64,000 nucleotides of DNA from assembly GCF_020281205.1 (NCBI RefSeq), contig NZ_JACXZC010000013.1:1-64000 (forward strand), written 5' to 3'. Within the stretch, counting starts at the first letter, position 1. Each line of letters starts with the position of its first letter. The position numbers and the translations under genes were made by a program. This DNA comes from Empedobacter stercoris. GTDB lineage: Bacteria; Bacteroidota; Bacteroidia; Flavobacteriales; Weeksellaceae. Below are positions 17,222 to 26,359 of the stretch, piece after piece. The notes beneath the pieces are model-generated. The model saw only the letters and a program-made list of their open reading frames with translations. It was not told where the DNA came from and ran no database searches.

Positions 17222-18279
17222 TGAAAATTGAAAAAAGATCATTTTTTATTGTATTATCATTTTTGATGATTTTATTAGGATTAATATTTCCGCTCATTCT
17301 TCCAGAAAATTTTTATTTTGATGCTAATATAATTGTGTCAGATTTAGGAAATGAAAAAGGGGTAATAGGTAGTTATCCATTTACAATGCTTTTTTATTGG
17401 ATAACAGGCTTAGGAAAGTTGCCATTTAGCCTTTTGGCTATCATACAAATACCTATATTATTATTATTAATTTGGTTTATAGGTATTCCAAATAATTTTT
17501 CAACATTAAATATAAAGAATAGTTTAATATATTTATCTTTTTTGATGTTAGTTATATTTATTGGTCAACCATCAAAAGAGTTTATAACATTTATTTTTGC
17601 AGCAATTATTGTCTATATATTTAAATACAACTATTTTTCATTAGGGATTTCAATACTTCTATCTACGCTCTTTTTTATAATTTTTGGAGGTGTTTTTCGT
17701 CCATATTTTGCATTTATGCCATTTATAGCATGCGCTATCTATTTTATTACGAGAATTAGATTTACAAACCGTTGGATACTATCATTGTTTTTAGGTTTTT
17801 CAGTACTAATTCTTTTATCTTTTTTGTATCAACTTGGAAAAGGAGAATTTTTCTCTGAAATGTCGAGAGAAACTATAAATGAAATAAGATTAAATTCGGG
17901 TGATGAAAATGCAGATACAATGATTGTATCTCCTATTCCAGTGACAAATATATTTACAGAGGCATTTGCAACTTTATATGGTTTTTTAACCGTTAATTTT
18001 CCTATAAATGCTTTACGTTTTTTTTATAAACCACAAGTATTTGCTTTTGTTATTTGGCAAATATTACTGACATGGATTGTTATTGTTCGCTTTGGTTATT
18101 TGCTAAAAGAATACCCCAATAGAAAGAAAGATCTATGGTTAATGTGTCTATTATTATCTTACTTTGTTGTACAAGGAATTTTTGAACCAGATTTAGGATC
18201 AGCAGTACGTCATAAAATAGGGATATTACCTTTAATTTATTACTTATTTTATTATGATGATTTCAAAAGAAAAATTTAA
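17221..18279 (+). CDS. Polytopic membrane protein, probable Wzy-type polymerase component
   Basis: 352 residues with about 9-10 hydrophobic helices and one larger hydrophilic loop (about 205-240, GEFFSEMSRETINEIRLNSG). The pattern and position next to an O-antigen ligase-like gene suggest a polymerase of the repeat unit, but I see no diagnostic motif. It shares one base with the upstream gene and overlaps the downstream gene by 26 bases, so translation is probably coupled. Unrecognised at family level. Confidence 0.6.
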   Translation: MKIEKRSFFIVLSFLMILLGLIFPLILPENFYFDANIIVSDLGNEKGVIGSYPFTMLFYWITGLGKLPFSLLAIIQIPILLLLIWFIGIPNNFSTLNIKNSLIYLSFLMLVIFIGQPSKEFITFIFAAIIVYIFKYNYFSLGISILLSTLFFIIFGGVFRPYFAFMPFIACAIYFITRIRFTNRWILSLFLGFSVLILLSFLYQLGKGEFFSEMSRETINEIRLNSGDENADTMIVSPIPVTNIFTEAFATLYGFLTVNFPINALRFFYKPQVFAFVIWQILLTWIVIVRFGYLLKEYPNRKKDLWLMCLLLSYFVVQGIFEPDLGSAVRHKIGILPLIYYLFYYDDFKRKI

Positions 18280-19525
18280 CCTTATTAATAATTGGTTATT
18301 GATATTAATTCTATCAACTATTTTTTTTAGAGCGTTTTCTACAATTTTAATTTTTGTTTTTGGAATTTTTAATATATTACATTATAAATATTTAACTTTT
18401 AATAAAAAAAATATTCCATTTTTTTTAGTTTTAGCAGTTCCTTTTCTGTTAGAGATAGTTTTTTTATGGAATAATTTAGATTCTCCAAAAATATTTAAAC
18501 CTCTAGAAAAAGTTCTTTCTTTTTTAATATTTCCATTATTTATTACATTAAATTATAAGGGGTATAAATATTATTATATTGCAGATTGGTATAGAAAGGT
18601 GTCAACATTTTTGATTGTTATATTGATGATACGTTTCTGTATTATTTCTCCTGAATATGTGAATAAGTATATAAATGGAATTCATTTATGGGAAATGGGG
18701 TATGTCTTTGCCAATAGTTTTGGAAATCATGCTCCTGCAGTGAATATGAATATTGCTTTTGTTGTAGTACTCAACTTATTTTTTATGTTAAAAAATTATC
18801 CGAAAACGAAAGTGTATAATTTAGTTTTGTTGATGGCAAGTATTATTTCGTTATTCATTATCAATACTAGACTTTCATTGGGTAGTTGTATATTATGCTG
18901 TTTAATAGTAGTAATTTGGTTCGCATATAGAAAGTATAAAATAAGAAGTATTTACTTTATAGGTGTTTTTACAATTGTAACAAGTCTTATTTTGGTAATC
19001 GCTTTTATTTCAAATCCATATATGAAAGAGAAATATTCTAAAGTAACTTTTGCTAACATGGATAAAATTGGAAAGTTAGATGAGGTTGAAAATCCAGACG
19101 GAGTTTTACACAATGCTTTAGTGACAAGAGTAAGTATATGGAAGTCTACGATAGAATTAGGCAATAATTCGTTTTTTACAGGAGTAGGTTCTGCTAATGC
19201 AAAACAAGCGCTTTTTAATTATTTTGAACTAACTAACCAAAAGTTTTTATCTAAATATGAATTTCCAGTTCATAATCAATTTTTAGATTATTTTCTTCGA
19301 TTTGGGATTATAGGGTTTATATCTTTAATTTTTTATTTTGGTTATATGTTAAAACTTTCTTTAGCATCTAAAAATATTATAGGAATTAGTTTTGTACTAA
19401 ACTTTTTTTTATCGAATTTATTTGATGATTTTTTAATTCGTTTCGATGGAATATTATTCAGTGCGATATGGTTTAGTTTGATTGTCGTTTTTTATCTAGA
19501 TAGAATCCAAGATGAGGTCAAATAA
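18254..19525 (+). CDS. O-antigen ligase / polymerase family membrane protein (Wzy_C)
   Basis: 423 residues with about 11 helices. The large periplasmic loop and following helix have the Wzy_C signature: NTRLSLGSCIL, and VHNQFLDYFLRFGIIGF with the His typical of WaaL/Wzy active sites. It would either ligate or polymerise lipid-linked glycan. It closes the plus-strand operon, and an AT-rich hairpin follows. With the neighbouring membrane protein there are two polymerase/ligase candidates in this locus. Confidence 0.82.
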   Translation: MMISKEKFNLINNWLLILILSTIFFRAFSTILIFVFGIFNILHYKYLTFNKKNIPFFLVLAVPFLLEIVFLWNNLDSPKIFKPLEKVLSFLIFPLFITLNYKGYKYYYIADWYRKVSTFLIVILMIRFCIISPEYVNKYINGIHLWEMGYVFANSFGNHAPAVNMNIAFVVVLNLFFMLKNYPKTKVYNLVLLMASIISLFIINTRLSLGSCILCCLIVVIWFAYRKYKIRSIYFIGVFTIVTSLILVIAFISNPYMKEKYSKVTFANMDKIGKLDEVENPDGVLHNALVTRVSIWKSTIELGNNSFFTGVGSANAKQALFNYFELTNQKFLSKYEFPVHNQFLDYFLRFGIIGFISLIFYFGYMLKLSLASKNIIGISFVLNFFLSNLFDDFLIRFDGILFSAIWFSLIVVFYLDRIQDEVK

Positions 19526-19530
19526 AAAGT

Positions 19531-19564
19531 AAAATAATTAAAAATAAGAGACTTAATTATTTTT
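19531..19564. terminator. Candidate bidirectional terminator
   Basis: AAAATAATTAA at 19531-19541 pairs with TTAATTATTTT at 19553-19563 (11 bp, 11-base loop). The stem is all A-T, so it is weak, but it lies between convergent genes. Confidence 0.45.
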
Positions 19565-19616
19565 GAATATGTGTTAAAAAACGACTTACAAATAAATAGA
19601 CTCAATAACAGAAATA

Positions 19617-20642
19617 CTAATTTCCTTCAAAATCAATTTCTTTGATATCATAGGTTATATCAGCACTTCTTGTTGCAGAGTATATATCTAATCCTGTTAT
19701 AAAATTTGTTTTATTGAAATCAATATCATTAAAATATTTTAGGATTAGAGGTTTGAAATCAATAGTAATATTTTTATATGAAGAATCAATATTATCTATT
19801 CCAACTTTATTTCCATGTAATAAGGTTCTTTCGATTGTTACCCCTTGGTTAAGAATAGTTTCCTGAAAAAAAATATCATCATTAGGATTTCCATTGTAAT
19901 CTTTATTCGAAGGATTAGAAAAAATTACACCAATCAAATACGATTTAAAGATAGAACCATTATCATTGTAAACACTAAATCTAAAATCACAAGTAATATA
20001 GGCTCCCGACCAAACAGTATTGTTTAAAGGAGGTTTATAATCGTTTAGTTTTGCATTGAATGTGACTTTAAGAGTATTAAAATCATTAATATTATAATTG
20101 GCTTTGAATGAGTGATTACCTCCGCTCCAAACATTGTCTACAGGCCAGTATTGTGGCCAATTGTTAAATATAAAACCAACTTCTCTTAATTTATCATTAT
20201 TTAAAAATTTAGCGTTGTTGATGATTCTAAATTCTAAAGGCTCATTATTTGAAATCCTATTATCATTTAAAGTTAAAAAATCAAAACCGGGATTGGATTT
20301 TTTTTGATTATAGTCATAGCCCAAAGTCACCCACATTAGTGAATAGTTTGAAAGATTAGATGTATGAATAGTTTGATTAGAAATAGGATCAAGATAAGAT
20401 GAATCCCATTGATTAGATGGTGATCCTAATAAATGTCCTTCTGTTAAATTAGAATAATAATTTCTAAACATTGCGCTATCCTGATTATAAAATACCCAAG
20501 ATTTTTTAGTTATTTTAGGATTCCAAAGTAAACTGTTGGAAATACCGTATTTTTTATTTTCAGTATAAACTTGATAATTATAACTTTTACAATTAAAGAA
20601 TATAAGCAAAAATAAGGCAACAATGAATAATCTAATTTTCAT
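19617..20642 (-). CDS. Secreted lipoprotein, possible jelly-roll glycan-active protein
   Basis: 341 residues with a short lipoprotein signal (LLIFFNCKSYNYQV; Cys18). The mature protein is rich in Asn, Trp, Tyr and Phe and looks all-beta. The C-terminal pattern (TIDFKPLI, then FITGLDIYSATRSADITYDI) recalls the closing strands of GH12-like jelly-roll glucanases, and NVWSGGNHSF / NTVWSGAYIT resembles carbohydrate-facing strands. This similarity is by eye only; no catalytic Glu pair was assigned. It runs against the operon strand, overlaps the upstream glycosyltransferase end by 11 bases, and may cut, bind or retain the polymer made by this locus. Confidence 0.6.
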   Translation of the reverse strand: MKIRLFIVALFLLIFFNCKSYNYQVYTENKKYGISNSLLWNPKITKKSWVFYNQDSAMFRNYYSNLTEGHLLGSPSNQWDSSYLDPISNQTIHTSNLSNYSLMWVTLGYDYNQKKSNPGFDFLTLNDNRISNNEPLEFRIINNAKFLNNDKLREVGFIFNNWPQYWPVDNVWSGGNHSFKANYNINDFNTLKVTFNAKLNDYKPPLNNTVWSGAYITCDFRFSVYNDNGSIFKSYLIGVIFSNPSNKDYNGNPNDDIFFQETILNQGVTIERTLLHGNKVGIDNIDSSYKNITIDFKPLILKYFNDIDFNKTNFITGLDIYSATRSADITYDIKEIDFEGN

Positions 20643-21708
20643 AAATATTAATTAAATCGTAGAAATTTTTTTGACTGTCAAACTTATTTTTACAACTTAG
20701 GTATGCATTTTTTCCCATTTTTTCCCTTGCTTCAGCTTGCTCTAAGAGAGTGAAATATTCATCTAGTTCCTCTATTTTTGTGAATAAATAACCATTAATC
20801 CGATGATCTACAATATCTTTGTTTCCTATCACATCGGTAGCTACAATAGGTTTGTGGAATGCGAGTCCTTCTAATAAAGCAATTGGTAAACCTTCCCAAA
20901 GAGAAGTTTGTAATATTACATCAATTCGATTGAGGTGTTTATACACCTCTTCAGAATTAAAAAACCATCCTGTGACCTCAATATTTGGTGCAGTAATTTC
21001 ATGTCTTAATTCTCCATCTCCAATCCAAATAAATTTGTATTGTGGAAAATGAAAAGCTATTTGATTAAATAGTTTTGGGTTTTTTTGTTCAGATATACGT
21101 CCAACTAATCCTAATGTAAGTTGGCTATTATTAATAGCGATGTAATTACGCTCAACTTTTTTCAAATTTATCCCATTACGAACTAAAGTCGCTTTTCCCA
21201 ATTTTTTAGCTATTTCATATTCTGTGTCACCGCAAGCAATTGTAGTTCCTCCAAAAATAGATTGTGTATATTTTTCAATTATTCGATATAAATTTTGTTT
21301 GGAAGAAGAAATATCTTTACGTAGGAAAGAATAACCATGAGGAGTGTAGAATAGCTTATGTTTTTTGAAAGAAACAAAACTTGCCCAACGACCTATTACA
21401 CTTGCTTTAGAAGAGTGTAAATGGATGACATCAGGATTAACTTTTCGTATAACTTTGGCTAATTCATAAGTTGAAATAAGATCTTTTATAGGATTTAGGT
21501 TTTTAACCATGTCCACTTTTATTAATTTAACCTTATCTCCAAAATCCTCCTTAATTTTTTCTGGTACAATTTCATCTCGTTTGTCATTATAAACAATAAT
21601 AGTTTCATAATCGTTTAATACTTCTTTTTGACTAAAAAAACAACTAAGATCTTTAAAATAGGTATGAACTCCACCACCTAAGGCTTCTATGATATGTAAG
21701 ATTTTCAA
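20632..21708 (-). CDS. Glycosyltransferase family 4
   Basis: 358 residues, GT-B fold. The start GGGVHTYFKDL is the acceptor-side loop of GT4 enzymes, FYTPHGYSFLR is a typical mid-domain segment, LGLVGRISEQKNPKLF opens the donor domain, and SLWEGLPIALLEGLAFHKP is the E-x7-E nucleotide-sugar motif. A retaining transferase for one sugar of the polymer. It is on the minus strand with the lipoprotein gene, whose start overlaps its end, while the rest of the locus is plus-strand. Divergent from the sugar-phosphate transferase gene. Confidence 0.9.
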   Translation of the reverse strand: MKILHIIEALGGGVHTYFKDLSCFFSQKEVLNDYETIIVYNDKRDEIVPEKIKEDFGDKVKLIKVDMVKNLNPIKDLISTYELAKVIRKVNPDVIHLHSSKASVIGRWASFVSFKKHKLFYTPHGYSFLRKDISSSKQNLYRIIEKYTQSIFGGTTIACGDTEYEIAKKLGKATLVRNGINLKKVERNYIAINNSQLTLGLVGRISEQKNPKLFNQIAFHFPQYKFIWIGDGELRHEITAPNIEVTGWFFNSEEVYKHLNRIDVILQTSLWEGLPIALLEGLAFHKPIVATDVIGNKDIVDHRINGYLFTKIEELDEYFTLLEQAEAREKMGKNAYLSCKNKFDSQKNFYDLINIYEN

Positions 21709-21798
21709 AATTTGTAATGCTAAAAATAAAAAATAGTAATCTCAACAATTTAAAAAGATTTCAATAGAATTCTTTATATATTTGGCAAAAGTAATAAA

Positions 21799-23187
21799 AT
21801 GTTTTACAAAAATAAGTTCTTTGAAAGAAAGGTTTTTTTATATTTATTTGATTTTATTATATTATCATTTTTATTTTATAATTTCATTAGATTACAATAT
21901 GATTATTTTTACACGATAGATTTAGTTCATTTACCTAACTTTTATGCAATAGTTGATGCCCATTATAAAGCATACACACTTACAATTGTTTCTTGGTTTA
22001 TTATTGCTGATTATGTTAAACTATATTCGATAAAGAGAGTAAATTATTTAAGAGAATTAATAAAAAAAGTTATTTCTCAAAGTTTTCTTTTTTTTGTTAT
22101 TGTTTTTACCATTTCTGGATTAAAGACCGAAAGTCTATTATCTAATAAATTGGTAATACTTCTTACTTTTATAATTCTATTTTATCTACTCATAACTCGT
22201 ATTTTAATGTTTTATCTATTCAGAAAAAAATATGAAAAGGGTGAAGATTTAAAAAATATTTTGATTGTCGGAGAAAATTTAAATTCGATGCGTTTAAAAA
22301 ATATTTTAGATGATAGAAAACATTTTGGATTAAATGCTATTGAAAGTAATGGATTAGATTTAAAAGAAATAATAAAACTGATAAATCAATATGATATAAA
22401 AGAAGTTTTTATTTCCCAATCAGGCATTCAAGATTATCATTTTGAAAATAAAATACTAGCCTATTGTGAAAATAACCATATTGAAGTAAGTTATGTACCA
22501 AATTCTTTAAACAATGATTTAATAAGTTTAGAGGTTAATTACATTGATACATTACCTATTTTCAAATTAAAAAAATACCCATTAGAGCAAACAAATAGTC
22601 AAATACTAAAATCATTATTTGATATTATTTTTTCATCTTTAGTTTGTGTATTTATATTAAGTTGGTTGTTTCCAATTATAGCTTTATTAATTAAACTAGA
22701 TTCTAAAGGATCTGTCATTTTCAAGCAGAAAAGAAGAGGGCTTAATGGTAAAGAATTTGATTGTTATAAGTTTAGAACAATGCGTAATGATGGAACAAAT
22801 TCTATTAAAGCTACTGTTGTTAATGATAATAGAATTACTAGAATAGGTCATTTTCTAAGAAAAACAAGTCTTGATGAATTTCCTCAATTTATAAATGTTC
22901 TCAAAGGAGATATGTCTATAGTTGGGCCTAGACCTCATATGATATCACAGGACATATATTATAGTGAAATAATAAGAAAATATAATCTTAGAAATTATGT
23001 GAAACCTGGAATTACGGGTTTATCTCAAGTAAAAGGGTTTAGAGGAGCTATAGATTGTGATAAGGATATGGAGGATCGTATTCGAACAGATATTTTTTAT
23101 GTACGAAATTGGTCTTTATTATTAGATATTCAAATCATTTACCAAACAGTAGTACTTGTTTTCAAAGGTGACGAAAACGCAATATAA
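21799..23187 (+). CDS. Undecaprenyl-phosphate sugar-1-phosphate transferase (WcaJ/WbaP-like)
   Basis: 462 residues. Four N-terminal helices (about 10-150), a CoA-binding-like Rossmann segment (about 155-240, ILIVGENLNS), one more helix near 275-298, and a C-terminal bacterial sugar transferase domain with KQKRRGLNGKEFDCYKFRTM, TSLDEFPQFINVLKGDMSIVGPRP and GITGLSQVKG. It starts the polymer by moving sugar phosphate onto undecaprenyl phosphate at the inner membrane. A TATATTTG sequence at 21777-21784 may be its -7 box. A strong terminator follows and closes the locus. Confidence 0.93.
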   Translation: MFYKNKFFERKVFLYLFDFIILSFLFYNFIRLQYDYFYTIDLVHLPNFYAIVDAHYKAYTLTIVSWFIIADYVKLYSIKRVNYLRELIKKVISQSFLFFVIVFTISGLKTESLLSNKLVILLTFIILFYLLITRILMFYLFRKKYEKGEDLKNILIVGENLNSMRLKNILDDRKHFGLNAIESNGLDLKEIIKLINQYDIKEVFISQSGIQDYHFENKILAYCENNHIEVSYVPNSLNNDLISLEVNYIDTLPIFKLKKYPLEQTNSQILKSLFDIIFSSLVCVFILSWLFPIIALLIKLDSKGSVIFKQKRRGLNGKEFDCYKFRTMRNDGTNSIKATVVNDNRITRIGHFLRKTSLDEFPQFINVLKGDMSIVGPRPHMISQDIYYSEIIRKYNLRNYVKPGITGLSQVKGFRGAIDCDKDMEDRIRTDIFYVRNWSLLLDIQIIYQTVVLVFKGDENAI

Positions 23188-23196
23188 TTCACAAAA

Positions 23197-23225
23197 AAAC
23201 CCTTTACAGTTATTGTAAAGGGTTT
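23197..23225. terminator. Strong Rho-independent terminator
   Basis: AAACCCTTTACA at 23197-23208 and TGTAAAGGGTTT at 23214-23225 give a perfect 12-bp stem with loop GTTAT; A tract before, short T tract after. It can serve the WcaJ-like gene and the minus-strand gene at 23270. Confidence 0.85.
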
Positions 23226-23269
23226 CTCGAATTAATTCGAAAATATATTTTTATACAAATAAAGATGGA

Positions 23270-23458
23270 TTATCTTTCGTATTTTTTTTCATTTTCGGTT
23301 CCAAAGCTAGCGATTTTAAATAACCACCATCCCATCAATGCGCATCCGATGAATGTAAATAACCATCCAAAGATAACGCCAACTGGAGATAATAAATTTT
23401 CAAAAGTCCATTTGAAAATATCACCAATCGCAAAAAATAAATCAGTTATAACTCCCAT
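23270..23458 (-). CDS. DUF6341 family small membrane protein
   Basis: 62 residues. A hydrophobic N-terminal segment, an amphipathic middle and one clear helix (about 26-48, SPVGVIFGWLFTFIGCALMGWW) with a charged tail (GTENEKKYER). In Flavobacteriia a protein like this is regularly divergent from or beside a DUF6427 gene, as here, with 39 bases between them. A TAACTTTG element on the minus strand at 23485-23492 is a plausible -7 box. Function unknown. The opposite-strand frame across the same bases has no such features. Confidence 0.75.
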   Translation of the reverse strand: MGVITDLFFAIGDIFKWTFENLLSPVGVIFGWLFTFIGCALMGWWLFKIASFGTENEKKYER

Positions 23459-23497
23459 ATTCTAGTTTATTGCTTAATTTGCATCAAAGTTAATAAA

Positions 23498-24442
23498 ATG
23501 TTGGTTAATCTACTTGACAAAAGGAATTTTTTTATACAGATTTTTATCATTGTACTGTTTACATTGCTTGGAGCAGCGAATTTTAACAGTATTGATCTGA
23601 GTAATTTAGAAAAATTGGGCGTATTTCTAACGATTTTAACAATTGCTTTTGTAGGTTATACCGATAATACAAACGATTTAATTAGTACGTCATCATATCC
23701 AACGTTTATTTATATTTTATGGCTAATGCCTTTTATAGGCGGATTGTCAGACTATCGTATTGCAGGAAGTTTATTGCTTGTTACCTATATTACAGTACAA
23801 TTGTTGTACTTCGAATCCGAAAAAAATGATACATATAATGCGTTTGATATAGGTGTGTTTATGAGCTTTGCAATTTTACTCAATCCTCCACTTATATTTT
23901 TAGGAATAGCTATTTTCGCTTATTTCTTGACGCTAAGAGTGGTAGAACCTAAGATTCCTATTCTTGGATTTTTAGGATTTATTCTTCCAGTATTAATTGT
24001 AGCACAAGTAAGTTTTCTTTTAGATTATTACTTTATGTACGATTTTTATAAAGAACAATTAATGTTTACAATGGTACATTTCGAATTGAAACAATTGTTT
24101 TTAATTCCAGTTGCAATTGTCTTAATTTACTCTATTGTTAATCATTTCAAGAATATCAATAAGCTGACAGCTCAAAAGAAAAGAATCTTTTTGTTGATGC
24201 ACTTTATGTTTCTCGTCATTTTTATCACTTATATTCTTTACGGAGGAAATAATGATACTTATCTTGCTTTTTTAGGATTTAGTATTATGCTAATGTTGAC
24301 CAGATATTTTACCGAAAGCAAACCGAAAATAGAGTGGCTAAAAGAAGCTTATCTATGGATTTTTATGATTTGCTTGTTAATCTATAATTTTTATGATCGA
24401 ATCCCGAGATTCTTCTCCTTGATTACGGAAGTAAGTTTTTAA
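23498..24442 (+). CDS. DUF6427 family polytopic membrane protein
   Basis: 314 residues with about 9 membrane helices and short loops. It matches in size, order and neighbourhood the DUF6427 proteins of Flavobacteriia; no enzymatic motif is visible. Its last 66 bases overlap the lpxH 3' end on the opposite strand, so the last 22 residues of both proteins share DNA. Divergent from the DUF6341 gene, with which it is probably functionally linked. Confidence 0.75.
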   Translation: MLVNLLDKRNFFIQIFIIVLFTLLGAANFNSIDLSNLEKLGVFLTILTIAFVGYTDNTNDLISTSSYPTFIYILWLMPFIGGLSDYRIAGSLLLVTYITVQLLYFESEKNDTYNAFDIGVFMSFAILLNPPLIFLGIAIFAYFLTLRVVEPKIPILGFLGFILPVLIVAQVSFLLDYYFMYDFYKEQLMFTMVHFELKQLFLIPVAIVLIYSIVNHFKNINKLTAQKKRIFLLMHFMFLVIFITYILYGGNNDTYLAFLGFSIMLMLTRYFTESKPKIEWLKEAYLWIFMICLLIYNFYDRIPRFFSLITEVSF

Positions 24443-25204
24443 TTCGAATTCCTTTCCATCAAAAACACCATAGGTAAAATAGTTAATCCAATCTCCAAGA
24501 TTGATGTGACGTGCTTTACCTATCGCAATTTCCATTGGTAAATGTCGATGTCCATAGACAAGGTAATCGTAGTATTTTCGATGCAATTGTTTGCGACTGT
24601 ATAAGATCAACCATTCGTTATCAATACCAAGAAAATTGACATCTTCATCGCCCGAAATCATTTTGTTTTTTCGCGAAGCTGTAATTCCTAACCACATAGC
24701 TAAATCGGGATGAAGTAAGTAAAAAAGAAATTGACAAACTTTGTTGGTAAACACTTTTTTCATGCGTTTGTAACCTTTATCTCCAGGACCTTTTCCATCG
24801 CCATGAACAATAAAAAACTCTTTGTTGTTGATGATAAAATCTTGTTTATCTCGAAAAACGATTGCATTGATTTGTTCTTGCAGATAATCTTTCATCCATA
24901 AATCATGATTACCAACAAAAAAATAAATTGGAATTCCACGATCAGATAGTTCGGCTAATTTTCCTAAAACACGAACAAATCCTTTCGGAACAACATGTTT
25001 ATATTCGAACCAAAAATCAAATAAATCACCAATCAAAAATAAAACACCACAATCGTCTTTTATTTCATCAAGCCATTTTACAAACAATTTTTCGCGTACC
25101 AAACTATCTTTTTCATTCGGAGCACCAAAATGATGATCCGAAGAAAAATAGGCCTTTTTACCAGCTTCTAATTGAATGTTTATTGGTTGTCCTCCGCTAA
25201 CCAT
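24377..25204 (-). CDS. lpxH: UDP-2,3-diacylglucosamine diphosphatase (LpxH type)
   Basis: 275 residues of the calcineurin-like phosphoesterase family. Metal-binding blocks are in order: SDHHFG, GDLFDFWFEY, GNHD, VHGDGKGPGD, and YGHRHLPME. It would cleave UDP-2,3-diacylglucosamine to lipid X in lipid A synthesis. The start overlaps the end of queD by 25 bases and the end overlaps the convergent membrane-protein gene. The substrate is inferred from family; YbbF-like relatives also exist. Confidence 0.88.
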   Translation of the reverse strand: MVSGGQPINIQLEAGKKAYFSSDHHFGAPNEKDSLVREKLFVKWLDEIKDDCGVLFLIGDLFDFWFEYKHVVPKGFVRVLGKLAELSDRGIPIYFFVGNHDLWMKDYLQEQINAIVFRDKQDFIINNKEFFIVHGDGKGPGDKGYKRMKKVFTNKVCQFLFYLLHPDLAMWLGITASRKNKMISGDEDVNFLGIDNEWLILYSRKQLHRKYYDYLVYGHRHLPMEIAIGKARHINLGDWINYFTYGVFDGKEFELKTYFRNQGEESRDSIIKIID

Positions 25205-25632
25205 TCTGCATAAGAATTATCTGTTTCATGTAATTTTAGCGCAACCAAATCAATATTATTTGGTAAAAGAGGCTTTATTCTATCCACAATCCACAAAATC
25301 ATATTTTCTGCAGATGGTTGATAATTTGTAAATACAACATTATGCCCTTCGGCTAATAATTTTTCACCCAAAGATTTGTGAGGAGAATTTTCGTTCAATA
25401 GAATAGCATGATCAAAAAGATCAACAATTTCTTTGTTGACAATTTTCTTCAAATCTCCAAAATCCATCACCATTCCAAGTTTCACATCGTTGATATCCTC
25501 AGAAGGAACACCTTTTACAGTAACAAATAATTTGTACGAATGTCCATGTATATTTTTACACTTTCCGTCATAACCATGCAATGCATGTGCAGTTTCGAAC
25601 GTAAAAGCTTTTGTAAGTCGAATGATTTTCAT
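25180..25632 (-). CDS. queD: 6-carboxytetrahydropterin synthase family protein (QueD/PTPS)
   Basis: 150 residues. Zinc ligands are His15 or so in FETAHAL and the pair in NIHGHSYKL; the catalytic Cys precedes in GKCKNIHGH; QPSAENM matches the PTAEN substrate motif; LHETDNSYAEW carries the conserved Glu. In queuosine synthesis it turns 7,8-dihydroneopterin triphosphate into 6-carboxytetrahydropterin. A pterin role cannot be excluded. It precedes and overlaps lpxH. Divergent from the comF gene with 34 bases between. Confidence 0.9.
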   Translation of the reverse strand: MKIIRLTKAFTFETAHALHGYDGKCKNIHGHSYKLFVTVKGVPSEDINDVKLGMVMDFGDLKKIVNKEIVDLFDHAILLNENSPHKSLGEKLLAEGHNVVFTNYQPSAENMILWIVDRIKPLLPNNIDLVALKLHETDNSYAEWLAEDNQ

Positions 25633-25666
25633 TAAATTTAGTACTAAACTTTAATTTGCAAAGGTA

Positions 25667-26332
25667 ATGGAAATCAAAACAATCGTAAATTCTTTGGTTG
25701 ATTTATTTTTTCCGATGCGTTGTTTGGATTGTCAAGAGGTGATTCAACCTTCGCAGTTTCTGTGCGTTTCATGCTCAACCAATCTCGCATTTACCCATTG
25801 GCAATTTGATCAAAACAATATAGCTTATTCTAAATTACGAAATATATGCGAGGTAGAAAATGTTGTTGCTTTGTTAGAATTTAAACATCACAATACAACG
25901 CAAACAATTTTGCATGAAATGAAATATAGAAATCGTCCACAAATAGGAATTGATTTAGCACAGTTAATCAAATTTGATTTGAGTGATTATGACGGAATTA
26001 TTCCGATTCCATTACATCCAAAACGATTGAAAAAAAGAGGGTATAACCAAGTTGAATATTTTGCACGAACATTGGCTGAAAATAATCAAATCAATTACTT
26101 TTCGGATGGATTAATTCGAGTTAAATATCATTCATCTCAAGTAAATGAAGATAAACAACATCGGTTAAATAACTTGAAAAATGCGTTTGAAATTAATCCA
26201 AATCTAAAACCTGGACATTATATTTTGATTGATGATGTGCTAACAACAGGTGCTACTATTGCCTCGGCAGTTAAACAGTTTAATTTTTCAGAAAATTTTA
26301 AGATAAGTGTAATCACCATTGCTTGTGCTTAA
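25667..26332 (+). CDS. ComF family phosphoribosyltransferase-like protein
   Basis: 221 residues. An N-terminal zinc ribbon with two Cys pairs (CLDCQE and CVSCS, about residues 19-38) and a C-terminal PRTase domain with YILIDDVLTTGATIAS as the PRPP loop, plus the usual PLHPKRLKKRGYNQ segment. ComF is needed for DNA uptake during transformation in several bacteria, where it helps load incoming single strands; similar proteins also occur in non-competent species. No other competence gene is nearby. Confidence 0.92.
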   Translation: MEIKTIVNSLVDLFFPMRCLDCQEVIQPSQFLCVSCSTNLAFTHWQFDQNNIAYSKLRNICEVENVVALLEFKHHNTTQTILHEMKYRNRPQIGIDLAQLIKFDLSDYDGIIPIPLHPKRLKKRGYNQVEYFARTLAENNQINYFSDGLIRVKYHSSQVNEDKQHRLNNLKNAFEINPNLKPGHYILIDDVLTTGATIASAVKQFNFSENFKISVITIACA

Positions 26333-26359
26333 TAACAAGCTTTTTCTTAACTTGCGTCC

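Noticed and set aside
21777-21784. Promoters from -7 matches alone (TATATTTG here; also 12722, 23485, 34119, 44001, 52133, 53226)
   Set aside because: None has TTG at 17-20 bases upstream, and TAnnTTTG is common in AT-rich DNA. Only the acpP and panD sites have both boxes.
23265-23465. Plus-strand reading frame opposite the DUF6341 gene
   Set aside because: No family features; the minus-strand frame has a clear membrane helix, a charged tail and the expected neighbour.
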